Of a stretch of 64,000 nt of DNA, positions 1 to 12,336 are shown one piece after another. The notes beneath the pieces were generated by a model that was not told the DNA's origin, made no database searches, and saw only the letters and a list, made by a program, of their open reading frames with translations. Source of the DNA: Agarophyton chilense (Eukaryota; Rhodophyta; Florideophyceae; Gracilariales; Gracilariaceae); NCBI GenBank assembly GCA_030374765.1, contig JARGXX010000028.1:434001-498000 (forward strand), in the 5' to 3' direction. The translations under genes were made by a program, and so were the position numbers. Positions within the stretch are counted from its first letter, which is position 1. Each line of letters starts with the position of its first letter.

Positions 1-3000
1 TGGCTAAGAAACCGTGGAAGGACTTGAAAAAAATTGTGGACAAAGTCCATAAACATGTCTGCGGGCACTCTACATACTCCGACATCAAGATACTTCTTGA
101 AAGAAACGAACTATGAAATGGACATGTAGACAAGTACCTTCAGCGCACACTTGAAGAGTGCACAGCATGCAGAACAACCGCTAGGCCAAAAGCAGACAGG
201 AAGGTCTCACTTAGCTCGATGAGCAGATCCTTTAATGAGGTAGTGTGTGTGGACCATATGTTTCTGGATCAGCACTGTGTTATGCACATAATGGATACCG
301 CATCGCGCTACTCTGTTGGCGCAGTGGTGCAAGACACATCAATGCGTGAAGCTATTCTAGTATTTGATGCGCACTGGCTGACACCATTTTGGACACCGCT
401 AACAGTCGCTTATGACAGCGCATTCAAGAATAGCATCCTTGCCGAGTACCTGCGGGAACATGACATAGAAGCTAGACCTCTGCCGCCGAGAAGGCACAAT
501 AAGAACGTGCTTGAGTCCAAGCATAAAATCATCCGAGATGTATTCACTCGCCTGAAGGAAGAGTCTACTGTGGAACGGAAAGAATGGGAAACCTCTCTGA
601 TCATTCAACAGGCAATCAGAATTTCCAATGATCTCTACGGCAGCGACGTTGTATCCGCGCAAGAACTTGCCAAGGGCTATTCGAGACCGATACAGAAGGG
701 TGTCATACCAAAACAACTTCCACAGGAACTCGTGTATGCCCACCAAACCCTTCGAGAAAGGCGAAAGCTGACCTTGATTCTGCGATCAAAGACATTTAAT
801 GAAAGCCCTATTGCAGTAGGAGATCTCGTGCGGATATTTATCAAGAAGGAGCACGAAAAACGTGGGAAGTGGTCACGAGACAAGCCCGTGCTGGCCTTTG
901 ACATTGCAAACGGCACAGTGACCGTCCCAGGAGCCAAAGGAAAAAAAATTAACGCTGCAATTGAAGACGTCAGGCCAGCAATAGTCCAGAACGAGCTAGC
1001 TACTGCTGTGCAGAATGCTATTGATGAACTGGATCGAAACTTGGAAGAAGTTGTAGACACACTCGAAGAAAACTCCCCCGAATCCAGAACAGACTCTATC
1101 GGAGATGAAGTTCCAATTTCAAACCCAACTCCGCACAAATTAGAAGAAGAACCCGACTGCATAGGACCTAACACTCCCAATGTCGGTGACAATATAGAAG
1201 TGTACTGGCCAATAGACAAAACATTTTACGGAGGCACAGTACATACGCATGACGAGAGGACTGGAAAGTACGCAGTTCATTATTTCGACGGAGATAAGGA
1301 AAATCTCAACCTGGAAAATGAAGTATGGAATTATCTCGACAACCGAGCAGTCGCAGAGCAGAAAGAGGATACGGACTATCAGTCCAACCAATCAAGCGAT
1401 CAACCAGATGCGGAAGAACCTATCAGTGCAGCAGAAGTACAGTTGTCGCCAGGGCAAGACTTGCAAAGCACAGAGAAAGACCTCATTCAGACCTATTACA
1501 AGGCGTTCGGAAATACAGAATTTATGCTGCACCAAGCACAGGGGTTACCACCCTTTGCAACACAGAATGCCTATGACAAGGAAGAACGGTCATTTAAGAA
1601 GATTGTGAGAGATGTAGCAGTTTCTCGAGTTCCTAAAAACGCGAACATAGTATCAAGCCACGTCCTTTACAAGGTGAAGAAGTGTGATGATAACTCGCTG
1701 ACATTAAAGGCACGAATTGCAGTACATGGCAATAAGGATCGAGAAAAGCATGCCCTGAAAACAGACTCTGCAACATGCCCACCAGTTGGTATCCGCATAC
1801 TGTTGTCTCTTTCTACGATCTATCGGTGGACTCTGGCAAAGATCGACTTCAAGAGCGCCTTTCTTCAAACGGAAGCTCAACGAGATGTCTACATGGTACC
1901 TCCTCGCGAATGCAAAACACGTCATCAGCACTACTGGTTGCTGCTATCAGCAGCCTATGGTCTCGCAAATGCAGGGGCCAAGTGGCAAGAGCTTAGTGAT
2001 GATGTGCTACGTGGATTTGGTTTTTCGCAGCTCTTGTACGTGCCGCAGCTCTTTTACAAAAAATTGGATGGAAAAGTTGTAGTCATTGCAGTCAAAGTGG
2101 TCGATGACATCCTCTTTGCTGGAGAGAGAAAGAATTTGTCTACAATAAGAGAAAAAATAAGACACAACCATAAACTTGGCACGATAGTGTATGGACCAGG
2201 TAGGGTACAGTTTTATGGTCTGGCGCTTACTCAGTACGAAGACTACACAGTTACCATCGATGGAGACGAAAAGCTGAAAGGGTACGAAGCCGGAATAATT
2301 AGTCGTTTAAGGAGAAAAGACCAGGAAAGTCAGCTGAACAGCATTGAGCTCTCATCATTCAGGTCGCTGAACAGTTCAATTTGCTGGCTTGGCATTGCCG
2401 CCTCTCCGTTTTGCGCATTTGCGGCAAGCTATTTGCAGCAAAAAGGGCCATTTCCTACTATCAAGGACATGATAACGCAGATTAATATGCTGCGCACTCT
2501 GAAGAGAAAAGGAACGTCACTAAGGTTCCTGAGACCACTCAGTGGAAAACAATATCAGATCTCAATTGTAGTATTTTCTGACGCAAGCCGAACAAACGAC
2601 TAGGGACAGCTTGGGTTTGTCGCTGGACTTCTTTTTGGAAAACTGAAGCAAGACTCTGTCATTCATGTCATTTCCTGGAGTTCTCATAAGTCCCGAATAC
2701 CAGTTAAATCAATTGGATCGGCCGAAACTCTGGCTGCAGGAGAGGCCATCGATGAGGGCAAGGTACTCTGTAAGGCATTCCAGGCTTTGTTAGGAATCCA
2801 CGTTGGACTGTGGATCGTTGTGGACTCAAAGGATTTGTTTGGCACACTTTCTACCTGTCGCAACGCTGCAGATCGTTCTATTCGTGGAGATGTCAGCGTA
2901 ATCAGATACGAATTTGAAACAAGAAACGTTGACAGAATGATAAGGATTCCAGGTAGCGCAAACTATGCTGATCCGTTGACAAAAACCGATAGCCCTATCT

Positions 3001-3092
3001 CTCAAGCCTTGGAGTTAATGTTTTTTGATGGGAAAATATCCATGGACTTTCATGGGGCTTTATTCCGAAACTCTAACGCACCCACTGGTTAG
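1..3092 (+). pseudogene. Copia-1: Ty1/copia pol (integrase, Tudor-like, RT, RNase H), truncated at window edge and broken by two stops
   Basis: One reading frame runs from the window edge to a stop at 3090-3092, interrupted by TGA at 114-116 and TAG at 2601-2603. In order it encodes an integrase zinc-binding region (His pair near 48-54, CTAC pair near 158), an integrase core (Asp in VCVDHMF, Asp in VAYDSAF, Glu in NVLESKH), an acidic linker holding a Tudor-like module (residues about 322-372 counted from Met at 219), a copia-type RT (KIDFKSAFLQ, active site KVVDD instead of YVDD), and RNase H (SDAS, GSAETLAAGEAI, VVDSKDL, ANYADPLTK). Gag and protease lie outside the window. The stops show this copy is dead, although the frame is otherwise well kept, so it is fairly young. 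Copia assignment is secure from the integrase-before-RT order and the RNase H C-terminus. Confidence 0.92.
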
Positions 3093-3602
3093 CAGGAACT
3101 CTGAGAGGAATTGGTATGGAAAGCAAATGCATCTTAGTCAATCTATGCATACCCTAGGCGCATTTGCGTATAATGCAAGCCCTCTAGCAGAGGTTTTGCA
3201 TGACATGGTGCTGCAATAATCATATGCAGCAAGAGAGTAGATTACGTGGCCGTTAGCATTCCATTGCGTGGCCTTTTAGTGATAGATTACATGGCCGCTA
3301 GCCCGCCTAGTCGGGTATAAAAGCCCAAGAGCCTGGACATGGACCCTTGGTTTATCCGAGGCAGGCAAGCATTCGAATAGTAATCTGAATCAGTAAATTG
3401 TTCTTTAACAGAAGCATCTACAACTACCCTTTAATTAGAAGGACGCACACTTTACCAATATATCAGCGATCTGTAGACTCTTGTGTATATGTCGAAGTTC
3501 AACTATATTCCTGTGGTGTATCTACCTCACATGTTGCATCTACAATTCAATGTGTTTCTTGCGGGCTGATATCTGCGGACTCGTGGCTAATGATAACGTA
3601 TC
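3093..3602 (+). repeat. Probable 3' LTR region of Copia-1
   Basis: This stretch follows the RNase H stop codon and has no ORF of note. A purine-rich tract (GAGAGGAA, about 3102-3109) suits a polypurine tract, and a TATA box lies at 3316-3322, as expected for an LTR promoter. I could not fix the LTR ends: no second copy is in the window, and the far side abuts the 3' end of Copia-2 on the other strand, whose own 3' LTR is not visible either. Confidence 0.5.
3316..3322 (+). promoter_or_regulatory. TATA box in Copia-1 LTR
   Basis: TATAAAA preceded by a CG-rich stretch and followed by a transcript-like leader. Its position, a few hundred bases after the end of pol, fits the U3 promoter of a copia LTR. 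Confidence 0.45.
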
Positions 3603-6600
3603 CTAGTTAGCAACCATGATCTTAGTAGGCTCGTACCAATGATCCTCGCTCCAAGGCTGTTGGTGTACGAATTCCCAAAACAGTTTTCGAATCCATGTAA
3701 TGTCTCTATTACAAGTAGAAAGAGCGATGTATTCGGCTTCAGTTGAAGACAAAGTCATCACCATCTGTCGCTTTGATTTCCACATAACAGGTGTTTCGTT
3801 GGGGACGATATCATAAGCGGTAGTGGACTTTTTTGTCTCTTTACATCCCCCCCAATCGAAATCAACGTACACTCTAATTGATGTAGGAGAGACGGGATGG
3901 TTAGAGCAAAAATGAAGTATATAGTCCATAGTACCCGCAATATATCTTAACACTCTTTTTAGAAAAGAGTAGTGGAGTTCACAGGGCTTGTATAGGTGCT
4001 TGAACAAGTCAAAGAGCGGGAATGAAAGACCTGGACGAGTACAAACCGCCATGCAGAGAAGTTCTTCTATGCCGGAGCGATACTCGGCATGTTTCTTCGA
4101 GGACAAAGTATTTTTCGTATTCTTCGTAGCTAGTAGAACCACTAGAGATGGTAAAGAGGATCCGACTTCATTTCTTTCCTGCATGTTAAACATCAAAAGA
4201 AGATTCACGGCGTATCCGTACTGGGTTTCTTTAATTTCAGCTGGAGAAAGTTTTATGCTCCAGCCGATGAAGCAATCAAGTTCTCCGTATAGCGTACCAT
4301 CGAAGGTAGAAGACAGCCTACCCTTCAATCGCGGGAGAAGATTTTTGTCGTTGGCGGCGAAAACGCAATCGCCCATGATGACAGCGAGAAGTACGAAACC
4401 ATTTTGTCCACGGAACATAAACATTCGTGAGTCTAATACAGGTGGTACGAAGTTCCAAGATAGTAAGATGGCAGAGAAAAAAGAGCCCCAAATATTACCA
4501 GCCTGTACTGCTCCATAGAGAGAGTTTAGAAGCTTGCAGACATGGCCAGGTTTCTGCATGACACCAGCAGAATTATTTGGCTGTTCCATAAGTATTGGCA
4601 CGTCTAGCTTTTCATATAAGTATGCGTTCGAAATGTCGGCGCCTTCAAGTACAAGTTTGTGCGCAGCGGCGAAAGCAAGTAGTACGCGTAAAGCTTCGTG
4701 ACACTCTACAGGTGCTTAAGTATGGAAGGGATCGAAACCAATGAAGGGCTTCTGCTTGTCTCCTCGTAGACAGCAGCGTGCTTTCTTCAAGAACTTCTTC
4801 CCGATTCCGTCTAGCAACTTTTCTTTGACAACCCAAGTATAAGGAACTGGTTTCATCCAAGTTACTCCGGGCAATAGTTCCCGAGGGTTTCTGATGATAA
4901 ACACGTTCATCTGGCGGTCGCTAGCTTTACACCAGCCAGTATCCTTGCAAGGTTCCCGGAAACTACTAGGCACAGAGGGATCGACTGCAGTTTTCTTGAA
5001 GAATCAAACGCGAAGGAACGTGTGCATGAGGGATGTGAACGCATTAATCAAATGTTCTTCTAAGTTCGGACCATCCCGTTCGTTCTGCAGAGGTTCCATC
5101 TCTTACGTTTGCTGTTATCTTGTACTACCTTAGACGAGTATCGAGATGTTAGGGAGTGGGGAGGAGTTGATCGACTTGAAATCCAAACTGCGGCCGGTGA
5201 TGACAGAGTTTTTCTCTGGGACAAACACACAAATGAGAGTGATGTAGCTCTGCATACCAACGAAGTGGGCTAACAAGGAACGAGGGAGAACCTTATTGTG
5301 GGCAATAGTCTTACATCGATACAAGAATGTATAGCCAGGTTGACCAAAAGTATGTATATGAGAGAAGTCGATGTTTGTTGATGGATCCCATTCGAGCATA
5401 GGAATCCGGCATTGTATCGGTAAGGATGGTGCCCGTTTTCTAAGCCAGTTCGCGTGGTTCATTGCCACGGCCCAGAAGGCGATGGGTAGTTTTCTTGCAA
5501 AGAGAATGACGCGAGTCCTCATCCAATGTTTCTGGATGAGTCTCTCAGCTTCATTGCTTTCGGATGCGTAAGCCGGAGGATGGTCCAGGAGGATGCCTAT
5601 ATCGAATCAGAAAGCTTCCAACTGTTCGCTTTTATGCTCGCCTGCCCCGTCAAGTCGAACAGTTTTCAGGCGAACGCAGTCGTTGAGTTCCAACTCCTAT
5701 CGGAGTTTGTACCATTCCAGGTGTTTGAGAATAGTTGAAGCGCTTCTGTCCGTTGTAAAGAATACGTCAGACTTAGAAGTGCGGTCGTCCAGAATTGCAA
5801 TAGCGTAGATTGCATCCGATAAATAGGGCGCGATCTTGCCCGACACATCCACGTGAACTAGTTCCAAGGTGTGTGTTGAAGACACAGACTTTGGCTTGGG
5901 AACAAGTGGGTTTCGCTTTATCTTAGCGGTGAGGCATGGGACGCGAGTTAAAGACTTAAGAATGGAACGTTGAAAGTAGGGAACAGAGTCTACAGCCCTT
6001 GATAAATTGTGGTACCAAGTAGGATCACGGTGATTTGTGCTTTCGTGCCATTTTAAAAGCGAGTTCTTGCTTGGTGTTACTGGCGCTGACCAGCATGACG
6101 TGTTTGGCTTTCTCTCTAAGATCAATGATGCAAAGGCCTTGTTGGATTTCTGTTTCCAAGATAATTTCGGAGTTTCGTTCAGGATCTCTTATGAAACACC
6201 CATTATTTGGTCAAATGGTGGAGGTGAACACTAACATGAAGTCCACGCTCAAGACACCAACCGATAGGATGTTAGAATCGAAAGCTGGTGCGTGGTAAGC
6301 TTCAACGACCGTGCCCTTGTTGAAAGGTATCCAGACGTGGCCTTTGCCGACAAGACGAGCGGTGCCAGAAGCAGCCTGTACGAGCTCTACTTCGATGCGT
6401 TCGTACCAAATGAACGTCTTTCGAGAATGGAAAAAATGGTGTGTTGCTGCAGAATCGATGTAGGCCGAGCCCACTTTGCTTTGTGAGAGGAGTGCTATAT
6501 GACCCCTTTATTTTGCTACATTTCAGTGGAACTTGGGTAAAGGAGGAAACTCTTCATGTATTTGCACCACATAAGACTGTGGATGAGAGTTACTGTTTAC

Positions 6601-6873
6601 ATTTCCAGTTCCCCTTGGTGTAAAGCGTGAGTTCCAGTTGGACAGATGTTGTCTTCCTTGGCGGTTCTGTGAGGTATATTTCGAGCGACTAGAACTGGTG
6701 TTGGTGCGACTGGGGGTGTGACCAGACGGTTTGCGCGGTTAATTATGATCTTTGTTCGATTATTTGCGCTTTCGTTTGTAGCAGTCCCGGGCATAATGAC
6801 CGCGACGTCTGCTACAGTAACAATTATTGTGGTCGCGATCCCGATTAGAAGATGATTTCTTTCGTCGAGCAAC
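3603..6873 (-). pseudogene. Copia-2: Ty1/copia gag end to RNase H, degenerate
   Basis: Reading on the - strand from 6873: a gag zinc-knuckle remnant (CYCSRRRGHYARDC, second Cys one residue out of the usual spacing), a protease with AYIDSAATHHFF (6474-6211), a GAG-pre-integrase and integrase core (6125-5130; second catalytic Asp in RLDGAGEH, Glu in ESNEAERL), RT (from 4973; KLLNSLYG) and RNase H (KSKRQMVMTLSSTEAEYIAL) ending at 3603. Integrase, RT and RNase H share one frame broken by in-frame stops at 5697-5699, 5130-5132 and 4716-4718. Protease is in another frame. The RT active site reads VIMGD where YVDD is expected, so one catalytic Asp is gone. This is a different copia lineage from Copia-1 (classic SSTEAEYIAL RNase H). 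No 5' LTR or gag N-terminus exists, because the element is cut at its junction with G0. Confidence 0.9.
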
Positions 6874-9800
6874 TGCGTGAAAGTAGTCACGAGCGACCAG
6901 GACAGAATAAACTACATCACAAGTTGCAAGTTTCCCTTTAGACGCGCATATGCGCGATTTTTCCCGGTTGTTCTGCAGTGTGGACTGTATCAGAGGGTGC
7001 AATTCAGCTACAGCTTGCTTCAAGGAATTGCTGTTGAGCAAGCGTTCGGCTGCTGCTTCCGCAAGAGTCATTGTTGTTTTCGTGGATGTCCGTAGAAAGG
7101 TGGAAACGGGTGGTGTCGGTTTCAATCCAGTGAAGTCTTGAATGGGTGGGACATCGCGGCAATGTGGAGATGATGCCCTGTCCACAGAACTCTGAATGAT
7201 ATGAACTAGATCAGGCCATTCTTTCATGTCCATGCGCAGTTCAGACACAATAGCGCGGAACGCACGAAGTGCTTCCCTGCCCAGGCGCTCGACGGCACCG
7301 TTGCTCCAAGGGGTATATAATACGGTGAAATGATGTGGGACTTCGAGGCGCTTGAGACCAAACGAAGTGTCTCATTTCGGAAGTTTGTTGGACCGTCTGA
7401 CATCAACCCGTGTGGGACAGCAAAGATGGCGCACAAATCGATGAGAGCGTGCGCTGCGTTGTCGGCTGAAGTGTTTGGAAATGGAAAAATCCATTCGTAC
7501 TGAGAGTGGTCATCCCTGAGTAGTAGGAGGTGTTTCTCACCAGTGCGGCTCGGTCCAATTTCCAAATAGTCATACTGAACAAGATCGTTTGGCGCTGTAC
7601 CGTGAAAGACAGGACCGAAAGGGCGCGGGACTTTTTCACCGCCAACTGTTGAGAGGCAGTGAATACAGGCCTGAACGAAGTTCGCAACGTCGGCTGTCAT
7701 GGTGGACCAAATTTTTTTGCTACAGTACACGTAGGATAGCTTTGCGACCACGATGACCCCTGGGTCCAGTGTGAGCGATGATGCACAAACGAAGATGCAG
7801 CTCCCTTGCCTTATCGAGTATCCATATGGCGTCCGTGCTCGGGCTCCTCCATAGGTCGTGTTACACTTGTAGGTCATGTGGGCGGGAGTCACGGTTTGCT
7901 TCCTGTGTTGTGAAGATCTCCTTCTGCGATGGCCACTTGAAGTCCTCAGAGGAGGAGGATGGAAGCTCGGGGATTCTGACCAATCGTCGTACTGTGCCTG
8001 GGGCTGACCATCTTCCCAGTAGGTCTGCCCAGACATTGTCCGTGCCCTTTATGTGGAAGCAGGTGTACTCGTACATGCAAGGACGTACGGCCCATCTAAG
8101 GACCTTTCTGACTGAAGTCTGAGACAGGTCACGTGCGACTGCAAGTGGACCAAAAAAAAACTGGGTCGTTATGATCCGTGAAAAGGTCAAAACCATTAGG
8201 GGTTGCTTCCAGCCAGTGCATGCGGTCCAGTGTTGCAAGAACTGCGTAGCTGCCTTTTCAAGAATGGACCAGCCACGTTGAGTTCTGTTGAACCGGTCGG
8301 AACAAAATGCAATTGGGCTATGGCGTTGACTCGCGTATGGCAGGCTAAAATCATCGTAGGGTACCTGAGTAACAATTCCTGACCAGACGCTGTCTGATGC
8401 GTCAGTAAAAATGAACAAGCGCTGATTGTTGTCACGATGAGACAATGTCACCAGTTTTGCCAGAGCCGCTTTGCAGGCAGCAAACAAATGCAATTTGATT
8501 TCTCCCCATCAGAAGGTACGGAAGTCAATTCAGGCTACTGCTCGAGTTGTGCGTTTGCCGGCTTGGTGGAACACATTTTCCATGAAGTGATACATTGTAT
8601 CAACAAGATTGGAAAAATTGGGGATACCAGTTTTCATCCACTGCAACGCGCAAAGAAATTGTTGTAAGTAGGCGCCGTTCGATGGAGGCTGGATTGAAAG
8701 GAGGCCGTTGAGCTTTCGAGGGTCGTACTTGGCACCATCAGCAGATATGATCCTCCCACACCACCTGATAGAAGTCGCAAAAAGGGTGCATTTGGCAGGT
8801 TGTAGCTTCATCTGTCGCTCAGAACACAACCGGAAAAGAGAGTGGATGCAGTGGAAGGCCTTCAATGGTGGCCTGGTGAAGGAGTATATCATCAAGCCAG
8901 TACAGTAGATGAGGTCGAAGAACTTCGGGAATGACTTCGGCCAGAGCAGACTGCATATTCGTGGTTGCATTTGTAGTGCCATATAGCACTCTTGTTGGAG
9001 TGAATATCCCATCCGGGGTGATGAACGACTGGAGAGGTTGAGAGCTCTCGGCGAGAGGAAGCTGCCAATATACGTTTTAGAGGTAAAAGATAGCGATATA
9101 ACTGGAGCCCGCCAACTTACAAAGCTCCTGAACGGTGTACTTGTTCACAGGACGCAAGTCTACAGTGAAGCGAAAAAGTGCTGGGCCTGGTTTGGGGACG
9201 AGAAGTGGGGAAAAGGCCCATGCTGCGCTTGGGTTGAAATACACCATTCCGGCTTTCACCACGTTTCCTACAAAGTTGTCTAAGAATTGACACTGTTCTT
9301 GGGAGTCATTCCGAAGTTTGACGCAAACGGGGCGTTCGTCGGGTGTGAGGTCAATCTTGAGCGACTTGAGTTTTGCCTATGGACCAGCTGAGAACGAGGT
9401 GCGAAGAATGTCAACGTAGTCCTGTGCGATGCCTTGCAGAGAAATTATGTTAGAGGCTGGCATTCCCTGCGATTGAGCGTCGGATGTCATTCCATTGACC
9501 GCTGTCACGACGTCCTCATGCTGTTCAGAGTCAATTGGGTCAAGCATAGATGGGTCTGGGAATGAGTGATCTTCAGAACGCGCGACGTGGTAATTCGCGC
9601 GGAGTCTCTTTGGGTCCAAGCGTGTCCTGCAGCTGGATTCACCATTTCTGCTTGTGGGGTTTTCTGAGTTCATGAGTCGACTGACGTAACCACCATTGTG
9701 GCGTCTTGTTGGGTTTCCTACTTTCTAACAATCAGCTTTATCCTGTTGGCTGCGATTATTGTCAAGCAAAGTCTCTGTGTCAACCCGAAGGTGTTGTAGC

Positions 9801-10740
9801 ACAGGCAAACCAATCAGCAACGCCTCACAGGAGAGGTCATCATTGGAAATGAGGTAGGTGATGTTGGCCAGGGCAAGGTTTCCAGAGACAACTTGGAGTA
9901 CTGTGCGTGAAACTTGCCATGTCCGTGAAAATGCGACTGTCCGAGGCTGAGCTCGTATCCTGGGAGCCACTTTGAGGTGCAAGTGTGTGATCGACTTGAT
10001 TCTATTAATTCCCTGGAGGGCAGCTCTCTCGGCGAGGCCAGGGGAAACAATGCTGTCGCCACTTCCATTATCGCACCTTCCGGTCGCCTAAAGGAACGAG
10101 TTCCCGTCTGACACGGTGAGAACACAGGATGGTGCATCTGAATTGGATTCTTGAGGGTCCTCTTGTCGATTTACTGCGTTATCATGAGACTTTACGGTGC
10201 CAGAATTGTTACCTGGCTTCTTTTTCTGGGAACGGGTAGAACGTGCTGGACCGTCAGCGGCCTTGAGGGCGGCAATCTTTGATTTCATGGCCTTCTTATG
10301 CTCATTTGTAGACTTGGTACAGTCATAAATCCAATGCAGGGTTCCTTGCTGTTTACATGGACCGAAGGGGCATGGTGGGGCGGAACGCTTCTATTTCGCC
10401 TTCCTCGACGTATTGTTCTTCTGTTCCGTCTGCAAATTGTCCGTTTTAGGTAACTTGCTGGGTGTAGACAATTCTAGTTTCCGGTAACCATGTGCTTCGT
10501 GATTGGGACTGGCTTCGTATCGATCATCTCAAACGCTTTTGACACGTAGAGGGCGTGTTGTATGAAATCACGAAAATTTTTGAGATCTGCATACGCTAAT
10601 TTAACGTCCGTCTCCAATCGTTCAAGAAGCGATTTGGGCCTCAATGCAGATATAATGTGCGATACGGCCGTCTTCTGGCTGGACTTGACTACCCAACTCA
10701 ACCCATGTCTACACAAGATTGATATGTGTGAAGTGAAAAG
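6873..10740 (-). pseudogene. G0: Ty3/gypsy gag-pol, 5' and 3' truncated, several frameshifts
   Basis: On the - strand from about 10740: a gag fragment (10716-10474), a His/Cys knuckle near 10370-10300 and a basic tail, a protease-like domain ending IGLPVLQHLRVDTETLL (about 10137-9725), RT (9262-8530; FRFTVDLRPVNKY, and WLDDILLH readable in a second frame near 8890), RNase H (8493-7861; IFTDASDSVWSG, KGTDNVWADLLGRW) and integrase (8036 to about 6873; Asp in QYDYLEIG, Asp in LMSDGPTNF, Glu in SNGAVERLG after a frameshift near 7350). The YLEIGPSRTGEKHLLLLRDD style of integrase is a gypsy clade distinct from the chromoviruses later in the window. No chromodomain or LTR of its own is visible. The 5' side stops at the G1 LTR and the 3' side at Copia-2. 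Confidence 0.88.
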
Positions 10741-10746
10741 GGATTC

Positions 10747-11380
10747 TGTCGTACAATCATCTCTGGGGTATGCTAATGTCGTGTCTCAGGAGCGTAGTGA
10801 CGCTCAACCGTAGGGAGCGTGTTGACGCTCAACCTTAGAAGGTAGAAGGAGTAAACCTCGATGGTAACAGGGCACCGTGAAAACCCGCAGGGGCAAATGG
10901 CGGGGCAACTAGCCTATACCGTGTATGTAAACGATGGTAGGCGTCGACGCGCGGGAAAGCCTGTGTGGTAGTAGAGAAACAATAAACCAAAAGGTATAGT
11001 CGTGACCCAAGTGATGCCTGCCTTTATCAGATAAGGATGGGGGAGGTGCAGTTCCCTATATGCAGTGGACTGCGCTCTCCAGATCACCCGGGAGGTGCCA
11101 GCAAGGCACGGTCTCTGACCTAGTGTCAGAGACCTGGCCAGCATTGGCTACAGTGCCATGTGGCCACTCAACTACTGAACTAAAATACGCATAATTACAA
11201 TTACTATCACTAACAATTACTCAACCAGAAGGTACATGTCAACACTACTCGTGGCTGACAACACCTAGATGGTAGCTTGCCCGGAGCTAGGTAGCCGATG
11301 TTTCCTCGCACCCATCACCTACAAGGTCAGCGTAGTGTCTGGGACACCTCAAAGGTCAGCCCTTCCGCCACTATACGACA
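10747..11380 (-). repeat. G1 LTR (3' LTR of copy 1)
   Basis: 634 bp, starting TGTCGTACAATC and ending ACTATACGACA on the + strand, giving 7-9 bp inverted ends that include TGTCGTA. Near-identical direct copies lie at 30799-31432 (634 bp) and 50238-50846 (609 bp). Just inside it (11381-11395, read on -) is a purine tract, GGTAGGAAGGGGGTC, marking this as the 3' LTR of a minus-strand element. Confidence 0.9.
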
Positions 11381-11421
11381 GACCCCCTTCCTACCCACGA
11401 AGCACGCCCCGTATCTCCCTT

Positions 11422-12336
11422 TGTGGAGCAAAACCCGGCGACGGGAAGTGCTCTCAAGGTGTTCGAAGCCTTGCTCCCTGGGGGAGGCAGACTCAGAGAC
11501 AGAGCCCTCCGTTCCACCCGTAGTGTGGGGTGTAACTCCCACGGGGGATTCCGGAAGTACCGACGGAGGTGAGGGGTAGAAACCGTTGGATCGGGAATGG
11601 GTATGGGTATCCCAAAGAATGGGGGAAAATCCGGCGAAGAGGAAAAACGGGGCGAGGGTCGGGCACTAACAGGCACCGGACCCGAGAACCAGAAAAGGGG
11701 CGAAACAACAAAAGAAACCCAATACAGGGGCGAAAACCTGTCCTCGAAAGGAAACACAAAAAGCACGCAACAAGTAAGCAGAACCCCCACGGGGTATCGT
11801 GCACGCAGGTCGTCTGAGCGGTCCCAAGGGGGTGGTTGCACGGAACCCAAACGTGGGCACTCTCCAAGTGGAGTCGTGTCCCTACGCAGGCGTTGCTAAC
11901 CAGAGCCCGTTCCGGGTTGTAAGGACGAAACGATGGCGACGAAGAACCTCTAAAGGTATCGAAGACCAACCTTGGTTACCATTTACTTTGAGCTTCGGAC
12001 TGTCAGATCTCATCTCCCTAAGTAGGGCCCACTAACTACACTCTACAGTAGTGCACACCTGCTCAGGGCCATACACGTGGAGATCCTACTGTCAGGGCCC
12101 AGAAGTCCAACGTTCTAACAAATATCCGAAAATCGGTGCCAAAATTAAGCCACGTGTATCACGGGGCCAATCCAACCATGGGCCATCCGAATTTTCACTT
12201 CATAGGCGAACTATAACCAGAAAACAGTTCCACCTCAGCACACCTTAGAGGGGATCATAGTCATAACCCTCGGGGGTTCAATCCTCATTCTATGAGTTGC
12301 ATCTTCAAGTATCCCCTAACTGGGCGTTGCTCTACA
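11422..12336. repeat. Solo LTR of family G3 with perfect target-site duplication
   Basis: 915 bp bounded by TGTGGAGCAA and TTGCTCTACA (imperfect 10 bp inverted ends, TG...CA). It is flanked by the 5 bp direct repeat CCCTT at 11417-11421 and 12337-12341. The same G1 region in copy 2 (about 31465) runs straight through without the insert. Together these show an insertion into G1 copy 1 followed by LTR-LTR excision of the interior. The short ORFs within it are non-coding by-products. Confidence 0.93.

Noticed and set aside
11298-11900. Several long overlapping ORFs on both strands in 11300-11970, repeated in 22390-22950
   Set aside because: They lie inside the G3 LTR or span its edges, occur on both strands at once and carry no domain. 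They reflect a GC-rich LTR without stops.
12240-12300. GGGGGTTCAATCC in the G3 LTR, resembling a tRNA B box
   Set aside because: No cloverleaf fits around it, and it is simply part of both LTR copies.
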